From positions 1-42,433 of the forward strand of contig CALMKG010000203.1 in the NCBI GenBank assembly GCA_937867175.1: a stretch of DNA of 42,433 nt. The letters run 5' to 3'. This document shows positions 17,541 to 24,337 of the stretch, piece after piece. Every line of letters begins with the position of its first letter. The stretch's first letter is position 1. The position numbers and the translations under genes are program-made. This stretch comes from an uncultured Propionibacterium sp. Its GTDB lineage: Bacteria; Actinomycetota; Actinomycetes; Propionibacteriales; Propionibacteriaceae. The notes under the pieces are model-generated. The model searched no databases, was not told the DNA's origin, and saw nothing but the letters and a program-made list of their open reading frames with translations.

Positions 17541-17578
17541 CTGATTTCCCAGCGAAACCGGACACGAAGTCAGACGCA
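17541..17578. repeat. right terminal inverted repeat of the IS3-type element
   Basis: It is the partner of the left repeat at 15972-16006, lying 40 bases upstream of the OrfA start codon. Its outer end is CA (ending TCAGACGCA at 17570-17578), as expected for the IS3 family. Confidence 0.75.
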
Positions 17579-17993
17579 TAGCAACGCGGTACCGGGTCAG
17601 CATCCGCAGTTGCCGGATCGCCGGCGGCGGCACCATCGAGGGCCGCAGCAGCCCGTGCTCCAGCAGCTGCGCGATCCACTCCGCATCCCGTACATCGGTC
17701 TTGCGACCCGGCACCGCCTTCATGTGCGCGGCGTTGAGCAACCAGACCTCCATCACGTCCTCGAGGCAGTAGAACGGCGCCTTCCAGTACGTCGAGGTCG
17801 ACTCGATCGCCGCGATCGTCACCCCCTGCTCCAGCAACCAGTCCCGCATCACCCTCAGGGACCCGGTCGTGGTCTTGAACGTGCGCGTCTCGCTGCGCCG
17901 GCGGCGACGCGCCCCGGGCGTCCGCACGCACACCGACACAGACGCCTTCCCAACATCCAGACCGGCGACCCGGTCAAACAACACTTCCATCAC
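17579..17993 (-). pseudogene. IS110-family transposase, N-terminal fragment
   Basis: On the minus strand the sequence begins MEVLFDRVAGLDVGKASVSV, the start of the RuvC-like DEDD domain of IS110 recombinases, with the first catalytic Asp in GLDVGK. It continues with AAIESTSTYWKAPFYCLE, containing the Glu, and GRKTDVRDAEWIAQLLEHGL, containing the later Asp residues. The homology runs to about LRMLTRYRVAM and is then cut by the right end of the IS3-type element; codons beyond that belong to the IS. A good ribosome site (GGAGGG) precedes the start. Without the central and C-terminal serine-containing domain on the same frame, it cannot make an active recombinase. Confidence 0.85.
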
Positions 17994-18296
17994 GAGCCCT
18001 CCTCACCGGACCGGCCGCGGCCGTCGCGGCCGGCGACACCCGGAGGGCTCTCTGCCAGGACACAGACCCACGTGCTCGCAGCAACAATCCACCGACTCCC
18101 GAGAGCCCCGCGCCATACACCTCAACGGGCTCACCCGCACCAGTGTGTGCCGACGTCGCCGAGCGAACGCACCAACGATTCTCATCCCCCGGTGCAGCGA
18201 CGAAGTCGCAGTGCTTTACACCTCTTGCATTCCCGGCTCCTGGCTGTTTCGATTGTGCGAAACAGGAGTGCGTCCCCCCGGCTGGTTGGAGTGGCG
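17994..18296. other. non-coding upstream end of the IS110 element
   Basis: No gene is seen in these 303 bases. In IS110-group elements the non-coding DNA upstream of the recombinase encodes the bridge RNA that pairs with target and donor DNA. This stretch lies in that position and contains GC-rich self-complementary segments (for example CCGGCCGCGGCC near 18008). The element boundary is not visible and the recombinase is broken, so any bridge RNA here would be a relic. The assignment rests on position only. Confidence 0.3.
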
Positions 18297-18806
18297 ATGG
18301 CGGACGACGATCAGCAGGCACAGGGCGGTCACGCGTGCCCGAACTGCGGCGACGACGTCACCTACCGTGGAGTCGGCAGGCGCCCAGTCTGGTGCTCGAC
18401 CCGATGCCGTAACGACGCCGCCCTGAAGCGACTCGGCGCGCGGAAAGGGGCCGTCGAAGTGCGGCTGATCGAGATCCCCCGACACCGACTGCGTCCCGAA
18501 ACGGCAGCGTTCGATGCTCCGCCTGCTTCCTCAACTGAGCCTCTCCGGGGCACCGAGGAAGCCACACCAAGGACGTCGCGACCCTCCGCCGAGCAGGCGC
18601 TGCGGGTGATCCGAAACGACCCCGAGGCAGTCGGGAGTCTCCTGGCACACCTCGAACGCCGTCGCGCCGACGGCGCCCTCTCCAATCCCGAATGGTTGCC
18701 GGTGCGCAACGCTTTGCGCCTGATCACGCGCGGGCTGACGCCTGACACAGAACGCCCGACGCCCTCACCTGCGAGCACTCCCCCAAGGGCCGTCAGGCGC
18801 CCGTAG
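18297..18806 (+). CDS. small zinc-ribbon-like protein of unknown function
   Basis: The 169-residue protein starts MADDDQQAQGG and has an N-terminal CPNCG...WCSTRCRNDA pattern (CxxC and CxxxC), which looks like a zinc ribbon of the type that binds nucleic acid. The remainder is a proline- and serine-rich linker followed by a helical domain with AEQALRVIRNDPEAVGSLLA and NPEWLPVRNALRLI. The start at 18297 is preferred: GGAG lies 8 bases upstream, and everything 5' in this frame is antisense to IS110. I do not recognise a named family beyond actinobacterial hypotheticals. It may be a cargo gene between IS debris and the next cassette. Confidence 0.6.
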   Translation: MADDDQQAQGGHACPNCGDDVTYRGVGRRPVWCSTRCRNDAALKRLGARKGAVEVRLIEIPRHRLRPETAAFDAPPASSTEPLRGTEEATPRTSRPSAEQALRVIRNDPEAVGSLLAHLERRRADGALSNPEWLPVRNALRLITRGLTPDTERPTPSPASTPPRAVRRP

Positions 18807-18941
18807 GCGGCCACTGGAGGAATCCTGTCCGGCCAGCCTCGGTCCAGGTGGTCGGCGGGGCGTTCTCTCTGCGGCTGCTGACTAGTGTTTCTGGGTGTGG
18901 CTCACGTTGACAGCGGACGGCGTGAGCTTCGACGGCCTCAG

Positions 18942-19949
18942 TTACAGATCGAACAGGGCGCCTTGGTCAGGTAGCTCGGCTGGACGCTCGCGAGGGATGA
19001 TGACTGACTTTGCCCTCTTCACGGCCTTCTCGACGATGACCCGATGCACGTCGCTTTCAGTCCGGCTTCGGAGCGGTTTGAGGCTCACGGCCCAGGTCCC
19101 GTCTCGGTTGTCGAGTGCGTATCCGGCGTGTTGGAGAAGCTCGAGCGCCTGCTTGATGTCGCCGGCCCTGATGCCGCCGCCGTACTGGCTTCGGATGAGT
19201 TCCGCTAGATCCGCGGGCTTCACGTCGACCTGCTGCCCGCTGAGGAAGTACTGGGTCGGGAGGGTCTGAAGCACGAGATGCGTGGCGAGGTAGAGCGTGG
19301 CTGGACTGTCGTTGATGAATCGGAAGGCGACCTTGTTCGAGGCGAAGTGCTCGGCTTTGGCGGTGAAGTCGCTGTCCAGGAAGAGGCCGAGGTGCTGGCT
19401 ACGGTCCCCAGCAGCGAGGATTCCGTTCCTGGGATCGGGGAGTCGTTGGAGCGTGTACTCCGAGTCGCCCTTCGCGTACTGGGCGACGACCGGCGGCTTA
19501 ACCGGCTGGTAGTCGTGCGCGGAGTCGTCGATGCACTCATGAATCCGCCGAATGGCGGTGAGGCCTCGGCTGTTGGGCACGAGCAGCAGGACGTCCGGGT
19601 CGCTGACATCCGCGTTGTTGGTCGCGGACGCGGGGACACGAGTGATGGCGGAGTAGTTGGCCAACTGGCTCAAGAGTTTGTCGACGCTGTTCTGATGGAG
19701 CGCGAGCGAGGCGACCTCTCCGATGATGGCGGTGCCGTCGTGGAAGAGGACGGTAAAATCGGGGGTCAGTGTCTTCCCGTCGACGCGGATACTGGGGAAC
19801 CGCTCGAAGTGCCGGACGGTACCGGGTAGTTCAACGCTCTCTGTGAAGACCCAGTGAAGGATGGAAACCACGTCGACGTGCTGGTCGTACCTCTCGTACT
19901 CGCGCAGCAGGTCGTCACCCTGGATCGCTTTCGACCGTCGCCTTGCCAC
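18942..19949 (-). CDS. uncharacterised protein, second gene of a two-gene cassette
   Basis: The 335-residue soluble protein is not recognised. Its N-terminal third contains VDGKTLTPDFTVLFHDG followed by AIIGEVA, which resembles the strand-Asp, strand-Glu layout of PD-(D/E)xK nuclease-like folds, although the usual lysine after the Glu is not present (EVA instead of ExK). A middle alpha/beta region follows (DVLLLVPNSRGL). The C-terminal third, from PADLAELIRSQYGGGIRAGD and ALELLQHAGYALDNRDGTWA, resembles a winged-helix DNA-binding unit. It begins one base after the stop of the upstream gene, so the two are almost certainly co-translated. Position inside an island next to an integrase suggests a mobile, perhaps defensive, function (inference). 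Confidence 0.7.
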   Translation of the reverse strand: MARRRSKAIQGDDLLREYERYDQHVDVVSILHWVFTESVELPGTVRHFERFPSIRVDGKTLTPDFTVLFHDGTAIIGEVASLALHQNSVDKLLSQLANYSAITRVPASATNNADVSDPDVLLLVPNSRGLTAIRRIHECIDDSAHDYQPVKPPVVAQYAKGDSEYTLQRLPDPRNGILAAGDRSQHLGLFLDSDFTAKAEHFASNKVAFRFINDSPATLYLATHLVLQTLPTQYFLSGQQVDVKPADLAELIRSQYGGGIRAGDIKQALELLQHAGYALDNRDGTWAVSLKPLRSRTESDVHRVIVEKAVKRAKSVIIPRERPAELPDQGALFDL

Positions 19950-19950
19950 G

Positions 19951-21021
19951 TCAGCCCGACATTAGGGAGTAGAGCGAGACAGGCGCAGCGACCTTCCGCT
20001 CTCTGATGTCCTCCGCGGCGAACCGGTCGGTCAGCTGTTGCACGAGCGCGGTGAGCGCACCCGCGGACGCGCGAAAGCCGGGCTGTACCTCGATGGTGTC
20101 CGGGCGAGTCACGAGGACGTCGAAATTGGACCCGTCAGAATGATCGATGACCGAAACCTGGAGGTACGGGTTTCGATGCAGCACCGCGTGGCTAAGGCGC
20201 TGGGGGGCCGCCAGTTCTTCGATGACGCGCGCCGTGTCTGAGGCACTCTTGAAGGCCGGTACCGGGAGCGTGATCTGGATCGGCGCTGGCGTTGGCTGTG
20301 CGACTTGCCGTGCCCGGCCGTGCATTAGGTTCCGGCGTCGGAACGCTGCATCGGCGAGCCGGGCGAGGATGATGGAACTGAACACCCCGAAGTCACCTCC
20401 GTAGTAGGTGGCGCCGGACAGACGACGAAGGTGGACGTCAAGCACTTCGCTGATGTGCAGCCGTAGTGTCCGAACCGAGGTCTCCGCTTCCTCTGCCTCC
20501 AGGATGGCGGTCTGCGGGTCTGGGCGCAGTTGGCTCTCCAACTTCTGCCAGGTGGTGGTGACCGACTTGGTGTGAAGGCGGTGCCGGGCCGACATCGCGC
20601 GGACCTCGACTGCGCCGAACTCGGACAGTGAGGTGCCAAGGTCGGCGAAGTCGTCGTGATTGAGGAAACACGGTGTCAGGTCCGGAGAGGACGTGACCAG
20701 GGTCCGCTCGACGCGCTTCCAACGGCCGTCGGAGGATGGGACGCTGCCGATGAGGTGATAGATGCCTTCTCGAGTGGTTGGCTCGGCGAGGAGGGTGAAA
20801 TTTCCGCGGTCGTCGAAAACTTGGAGCACCGAGCGTGGGCCGACGTTGACAAGTTGGCCTGCGAAGCGGTCAAAGATGCTCCCCTCATTGAGGATCACGG
20901 TCTCTACAACGATGGCCTCAGCGGGCTTTCCCTCGACGTTTTTAACCAGGTCGCCAAGCGCCGGGATATCGCCAGAGTTGGCGGCGGCCCATAGCGCCTC
21001 GTCAAACCGAGACATAGACAT
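19951..21021 (-). CDS. uncharacterised protein, first gene of a two-gene cassette
   Basis: The 356-residue protein starts MSMSRFDEALWAAANSGDIP with GGGAG upstream; a longer open frame 5' to this has no supporting features. It shows an N-terminal part rich in beta strands (LQVFDDRGNFTLLAEPTTRE, YHLIGSVPSSDGRW), a helical coiled-coil-like middle (TWQKLESQLRPDPQTAILEA, ETSVRTLRLHISEVLDVHL) and a C-terminal mixed segment. There is no signal peptide or membrane helix, and I recognise no family. It is followed after one base by the PD-(D/E)xK-like gene. Together they form a tight two-gene unit within an integrated island. Confidence 0.7.
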   Translation of the reverse strand: MSMSRFDEALWAAANSGDIPALGDLVKNVEGKPAEAIVVETVILNEGSIFDRFAGQLVNVGPRSVLQVFDDRGNFTLLAEPTTREGIYHLIGSVPSSDGRWKRVERTLVTSSPDLTPCFLNHDDFADLGTSLSEFGAVEVRAMSARHRLHTKSVTTTWQKLESQLRPDPQTAILEAEEAETSVRTLRLHISEVLDVHLRRLSGATYYGGDFGVFSSIILARLADAAFRRRNLMHGRARQVAQPTPAPIQITLPVPAFKSASDTARVIEELAAPQRLSHAVLHRNPYLQVSVIDHSDGSNFDVLVTRPDTIEVQPGFRASAGALTALVQQLTDRFAAEDIRERKVAAPVSLYSLMSG

Positions 21022-21379
21022 CCGAGCCGCTCCCTTCCAGCCTTCTCGCGGTGGGCGTCGTCGTACGACAGCGCGTGTGAAGCCTAGTTCGCCCCAAGAT
21101 CTCCTGTCTGCGGAGTCTCTCGGATAGTCCGGGTCCGAGGCGGGGTTCGCATGACAGCTGTCCTCGCGGATGGCGCGAGCGAGTTGCTCGGCCACGCCAT
21201 TCTGGTCGGGATAGCCGTGGGGCCAGCGCCTTCGTGGCAGTTGGTTTCGATCTTCGGGGCCTGACGACGGTCGCTGCGCATGCGCGTACGGGAACGATCG
21301 GCCGGACATCATCCTGCGTCTGGAGCAGCGCCTGGCGCCTCGCCCCTAGATTCGCCGACCGGATGGGCTCGATTGGTCC
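21022..21379. other. intergenic stretch between the cassette and the excisionase-like gene
   Basis: These 358 bases hold no recognisable gene; they lie upstream of the two-gene cassette and presumably carry its promoter. The cassette's reading frame stays open through most of it, but the translation lacks recognisable features. No clear dyad or terminator was found. Confidence 0.35.
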
Positions 21380-21676
21380 TTACCTTCGCTGTTCCAGTCC
21401 CAGGGTCCAGGTGATGACGGTCGTGGCGCGCCAGCGGAGGTGTTTGCCGACGCGGAAGCCCTGGGGGCCGTAGCCGGAAGTCCGCCAGGCGTAGACCGTC
21501 TGCTTTGGCACTCCAAGGTAGTTCGCCACGTCCTCGACGTTCCATAGCTCCTGGTGCTCCATAGGCTTGGTCGGACGGTTGTTCGGCAGCGGAGGCGGCG
21601 ATGGGACCGGCGGGCGACTTTCCCGCGGCTGGTCCCAGAGAGTGGGCTGGTCCTGATTCTTCTTGTTGTGTCGCAT
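21380..21676 (-). CDS. excisionase-like helix-turn-helix protein
   Basis: The 98-residue protein has a proline-rich N-terminal half and a C-terminal MerR-like HTH_17 domain: LWNVEDVANYLGVPKQTVYA, WRTSGYGPQGFRVGKHLRWR. This is the usual form of AlpA/Xis-type excisionases and of small regulators next to integrases in actinobacterial islands. A GAGGGAG ribosome site precedes the ATG. It is divergently placed, about 130 bases from the small frame and integrase on the plus strand, consistent with a shared control region. The likely role is directing excision or repressing the integrase promoter; which one cannot be told. Confidence 0.8.
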   Translation of the reverse strand: MRHNKKNQDQPTLWDQPRESRPPVPSPPPLPNNRPTKPMEHQELWNVEDVANYLGVPKQTVYAWRTSGYGPQGFRVGKHLRWRATTVITWTLGLEQRR

Positions 21677-21806
21677 GGCGTCGGGTCTCCCTCAGGCGAT
21701 GGTGATTGCGGATCGTTAGTCACCAAAGGGCGAAGACCACGCGCGAGCGATCACGTCGAGGACTTCGGGTCTCGTGCTCCGTAACGTCGGCAAAGGATCA
21801 CTACCG

Positions 21807-21923
21807 ATGGGGCACGACCAGTCGTCGATCTCGCCGTCGTCGGAGGGCACGGCTACCGTGGAAGGTCTGGAGAGGAAGGCCATGGCGACCATCGAGCAGC
21901 AGCCCAGGATTCCCGATGCCTGA
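21807..21923 (+). CDS. possible 38-residue leader protein before the integrase
   Basis: A short frame starts ATG at 21807 (MGHDQSSISPSSEGT), with a second in-frame ATG at 21882, and stops at 21921-21923, overlapping the integrase ATG (21916) by 8 bases. This arrangement would allow translational coupling to the integrase, whose own ribosome site (AGGA) is weak. The peptide has no recognisable family and the ribosome site for 21807 is poor, so this may be fortuitous. Confidence 0.3.
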   Translation: MGHDQSSISPSSEGTATVEGLERKAMATIEQQPRIPDA

Positions 21924-23031
21924 GGGCGTCAGCCGGCGCGGCGACTCGTGGCGGGCGCGCTACCGCAACCCGGAGACGGGTCGCCAGCACGAGCGGGCCT
22001 TCGACAAGCAGGTCGACGCCGTGCGGTGGCGCCGTCAGCAGCTCGACGCCTTGGACCGGGGCCGCTGGGTCGACCCGGAGGCGGGCAAGGTCTCGTTCTT
22101 GGCCTACTTCGAGGCCTGGGGGCGCGACCAGCTGTGGACAGACGGGACCCGCAAGGCGATGTCGCTGGCCGCCAGGTCGACGACCTTCGCCGAGATGGAC
22201 CTTCGCCTGATCCGCCCCAGCCACGTCGAGGCGTGGGTGAAGTCGATGACCGTGCCCACCGCTGCCCGGGCGCGCCCGCTCGCGCCGGGCACGATCAAGA
22301 CCCGGTTCGTCAACGTCCGCACCGTGTTCCGCGCGGCCGTGCGTGACGGCATGATCGCCGGCGACCCGACCACCCAGGTCCGCCTGCCCCGGCTGCGCAA
22401 GCGGGAGGCGGCCATGGAGATCCCCACCCCCGAGGTCGTGCGGGCGATCCTCATGGCCTCAGCGCCGCGCTTTCGGGCCTTCGTGGGGCTGTGCGCTTTC
22501 GCCGGTTTGCGGCTGGGCGAGGCGGCCGCCCTGCAGGTCGGTGACGTCGACTTCCTGCGCCGTCAGGTGCACGTGCGTCGGCAGGTGCAGCGCCTCGACG
22601 GGTCGGTCGAGATTCGGTTGCCGAAGTACAACTCCGAGCGCACCGTCCACGTCCCCGACGCGCTGCTGGCGATGCTCTCCGAGCACGTCGCCCTGGGCCT
22701 CGCCTACGATTGGTTGTTCTCCGAAGTCGAGGACGTCCCGCCGCACCAGAACACGGTCGGTCACCGGTGGCGCACCACCTTGGAACGGGCCGGGGTCAGG
22801 GGCGTCCGCCTGCACGACCTGCGGCACTTCTACGCCTCCGGCCTGATCGCCGCAGGCTGCGACGTGGTGGCCGTTCAGCGTGCCCTGGGGCACGCGAAGT
22901 CGACCACGACGCTGACCACCTACGCCCACCTGTGGCCCTCCGCGGAGGACCGCGTGAGGGACGCCGCGGCGCACCTGTTCACCGAAGTCGTTGGTTCTGG
23001 TGAGGGCACAGTGAGGGCAGAACGTCCCTGA
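21916..23031 (+). CDS. int: tyrosine-type site-specific integrase
   Basis: The 371-residue protein starts MPEGVSRRGDSWRARYRNPE, an arm-binding AP2-like beta domain, followed by a SAM-like core-binding domain (FAEMDLRLIRPSHVEAWVKS) and a complete catalytic domain. Catalytic residues are visible: Arg in AFAGLRLGEA, His and Arg in LHDLRHFYASG, His in RALGHAKS and Tyr in TYAHLW. It therefore looks active. The gene ends 42 bases before a copy of the ychF 3' end (23074-23092), the typical position of an integrase gene relative to its attachment site. It is presumably the recombinase of the island to its left and recognises the ychF 3' end. A decayed relative lies at 30356-31151. Confidence 0.93.
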   Translation: MPEGVSRRGDSWRARYRNPETGRQHERAFDKQVDAVRWRRQQLDALDRGRWVDPEAGKVSFLAYFEAWGRDQLWTDGTRKAMSLAARSTTFAEMDLRLIRPSHVEAWVKSMTVPTAARARPLAPGTIKTRFVNVRTVFRAAVRDGMIAGDPTTQVRLPRLRKREAAMEIPTPEVVRAILMASAPRFRAFVGLCAFAGLRLGEAAALQVGDVDFLRRQVHVRRQVQRLDGSVEIRLPKYNSERTVHVPDALLAMLSEHVALGLAYDWLFSEVEDVPPHQNTVGHRWRTTLERAGVRGVRLHDLRHFYASGLIAAGCDVVAVQRALGHAKSTTTLTTYAHLWPSAEDRVRDAAAHLFTEVVGSGEGTVRAERP

Positions 23032-23073
23032 GGACCCCGTAAACCCCGTCTGACCTGGGCATACAGTGACGTG

Positions 23074-23092
23074 TCAGACGTTGAAGCGGAAC
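23074..23092. other. attachment-site copy carrying the ychF 3' end
   Basis: On the minus strand these 19 bases would encode the last residues of YchF, FRFNV and a stop. They match 42375-42393 at 18 of 19 positions, including the uninterrupted ACGTTGAAGCGGAAC. The match stops immediately beyond, as expected for a recombination core. It lies 42 bases downstream of the integrase gene. I interpret it as the junction between two islands integrated in tandem at ychF, or as the distal attachment site of the island ending at 42374. Confidence 0.75.
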
Positions 23093-23215
23093 GATCACGC
23101 GGGGTCCGGTGGTCATTGGTCATCGCCGACTGACACCGAGAGACGCCGTCTGACCTGCGGAAACGCGGTTCCAGGACCGTTGGACGTCGTCGGCGATCGT
23201 CGGTCTCGGCCGGAC

Positions 23216-23237
23216 TTCTTGCGGACCAATTGCGGAC
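23216..23237. repeat. island-end repeat, left copy
   Basis: TTCTTGCGGAC, four variable bases, then TGCGGAC. The identical arrangement with the same spacing occurs at 42310-42331. A neighbouring TGACCTGCG-AAACG is also shared (23151-23165 and 42353-42366). This suggests related sequence at both island ends, perhaps remains of integrase 3' ends or arm-type binding sites. Confidence 0.55.
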
Positions 23238-23245
23238 CGCTGTGG

Positions 23246-23677
23246 TTACCCGAGCGTCTCGGGCAGGAGCGTGAAGGCCTCGACGTGACTGGGCCGGACG
23301 GCAGTGAAGTGGCGGCGGTCCAGCGTGGCGATTTCGCGGACGCCGAGCCGCTCGGCCACGGCGATGACCGAAGCATCTGTCGTCCCCAGGGGAAGGTCGC
23401 CATAGCGCTCGATCAGCTCGGCAACTCGCGCGTAGTCGACGGCGAGGATCTCCGTCCCAAGGAAATCCTCTTGTGCCAGTGAGCGGATGAAGGCGCTCTC
23501 TGCGCGGACGCCCGCGTAACTGTGCAGCATGTATGCGGTTTCGGCAACCACGGTATGAGGGACAAGGAGTCGTCGTCCCGCCAGCCCGAGTCCGGTGAAG
23601 AGGTCGACGCAGGGTCGATGGTGGGGCTGCTTCACGATCGCGGCAGCGATGAGCGGCCCGCTGTCGACCAGGATCAC
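23246..23677 (-). CDS. PIN-domain ribonuclease toxin (VapC-like)
   Basis: The 143-residue protein is a complete PIN domain. The conserved acidic residues are Asp5 (MILVDSGPL), Glu46 (VVAETAYML), Asp101 (TTDASVIAVAERL) and Asp120 (ATLDRRHF), which coordinate Mg in VapC-type endoribonucleases. Its GTG start overlaps the antitoxin stop by 4 bases, the classic toxin-antitoxin arrangement with antitoxin first. VapC toxins cleave tRNA or rRNA and stop growth when the labile antitoxin is lost. Located just inside the island boundary, it may stabilise the element. Confidence 0.9.
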   Translation of the reverse strand: MILVDSGPLIAAAIVKQPHHRPCVDLFTGLGLAGRRLLVPHTVVAETAYMLHSYAGVRAESAFIRSLAQEDFLGTEILAVDYARVAELIERYGDLPLGTTDASVIAVAERLGVREIATLDRRHFTAVRPSHVEAFTLLPETLG

Positions 23678-23898
23678 AACGAGTCGCGGCCGAACCCAGA
23701 CGCGGCGAGGTAGTCATCGGTATTCGTGGCCAGATCGGCCGGAATGTCCGCACCGTCGACGATCCCAAAGAACTCCGGCGACCAGGTCTTGCCCTCGTTC
23801 TGGGGCCGCCGACGGCGCATGTCAGCGAGGACGGAAGCGACCTGGTCCTCAGGCAACTCGTCCACCAGCTCGTGCAACTCGTGGCGCTCGGCGGTCAT
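23674..23898 (-). CDS. antitoxin of the PIN-domain toxin
   Basis: The 74-residue acidic protein starts MTAERHELHELVDELPEDQV, a helical segment like the N-terminal part of many actinobacterial VapB-type antitoxins, followed by ASVLADMRRRR and an extended C-terminal region (TWSPEFFGIVDGADIPADLA) expected to wrap around and block the toxin. It precedes and overlaps the toxin gene by 4 bases. A clear DNA-binding domain is not obvious, so autoregulation is uncertain. Confidence 0.8.
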   Translation of the reverse strand: MTAERHELHELVDELPEDQVASVLADMRRRRPQNEGKTWSPEFFGIVDGADIPADLATNTDDYLAASGFGRDSL

Positions 23899-23938
23899 GG
23901 CTCGAGTGTAGAGCCCGACGATGGCGGTTGTTTGGGTG

Positions 23939-24199
23939 CTACTTCGGCATGCCGCCGAGGTCGTCGAGCTCTTCGCCGCTGAGGCCGGTCAGGAGCGACA
24001 CAGCAGCGGCGTCGGTGCCGTTGAGCTGATCGAGCGCAGCCTTGATCCCGGCGTTGATCTCGTCGCGGTGCGCGTCGATGTACTCACGCACGGCAGCGTC
24101 CACGATGTCCTTCTTCGAACGGGACATGAAGTGAGCTGCATGCGACACGAGCTCGTCAGTGGCCGCGTCGACCTTGATCGGCGCAGTAGCGGTACCCAT
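23939..24199 (-). CDS. orphan antitoxin-like ribbon-helix-helix protein
   Basis: The 86-residue protein starts MGTATAPIKVDAATDELVSH and contains a short beta segment (APIKVDAAT) followed by two helices (ELVSHAAHFMSRSKKDIVDA, AVREYIDAHRDEINAGIKAA), the layout of a ribbon-helix-helix DNA-binding domain. The C-terminal tail ends SGEELDDLGGMPK. A strong ribosome site (GGAGAGGAGGGGG) precedes the ATG at 24199. No toxin gene adjoins it in the same direction, so it may be an orphan antitoxin or a regulator of the divergent hsdR promoter. Confidence 0.65.
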   Translation of the reverse strand: MGTATAPIKVDAATDELVSHAAHFMSRSKKDIVDAAVREYIDAHRDEINAGIKAALDQLNGTDAAAVSLLTGLSGEELDDLGGMPK

Positions 24200-24217
24200 G
24201 GACCCCCTCCTCTCCGA

Positions 24218-24229
24218 GTACCAAAGTAC
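24218..24229. promoter_or_regulatory. GTAC-AAA-GTAC dyad upstream of the ribbon-helix-helix gene
   Basis: Two GTAC half-sites separated by four bases (GTACCAAAGTAC) lie 19 bases upstream of the orphan antitoxin-like start and about 110 bases upstream of hsdR. Ribbon-helix-helix proteins often autoregulate through such closely spaced short repeats, so this is a candidate operator. The site is short and could be chance. Confidence 0.3.
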
Positions 24230-24337
24230 CAGCCACTACCGTAGAGACCAATCGGAATAGCCACGCTGATGCCGGTTGAGGTCGCATCGTCGATCCGCCC
24301 GTGAGCGCGAGCAGGCACCGATAACCTACGAGGCACC

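Larger units (their letters stand above)
15972..17578 (-). mobile_element. IS3-type insertion sequence with terminal inverted repeats
   Basis: The element is about 1.6 kb, carries two overlapping transposase frames on the minus strand, and has imperfect terminal inverted repeats of about 35 bases. The left end starts TGTGTCTGA and the right end, read inward, starts TGCGTCTGA; matches continue through TGTC, TTCGC and GG to a shared TCA. Ends that begin TG and finish CA are typical of the IS3 family. No direct target duplication is visible (left flank ends GAGG, right flank begins TAGC), consistent with a deletion next to the element, since it interrupts an IS110 gene that is missing its middle. 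The transposase retains its DDE triad, so it could still be active. Confidence 0.82.

Noticed and set aside
17433-18296. Long N-terminal extension of the plus-strand frame ending at 18806
   Set aside because: It is antisense to the IS110 fragment and has no family similarity; the ATG at 18297 gives a sensible zinc-ribbon start.
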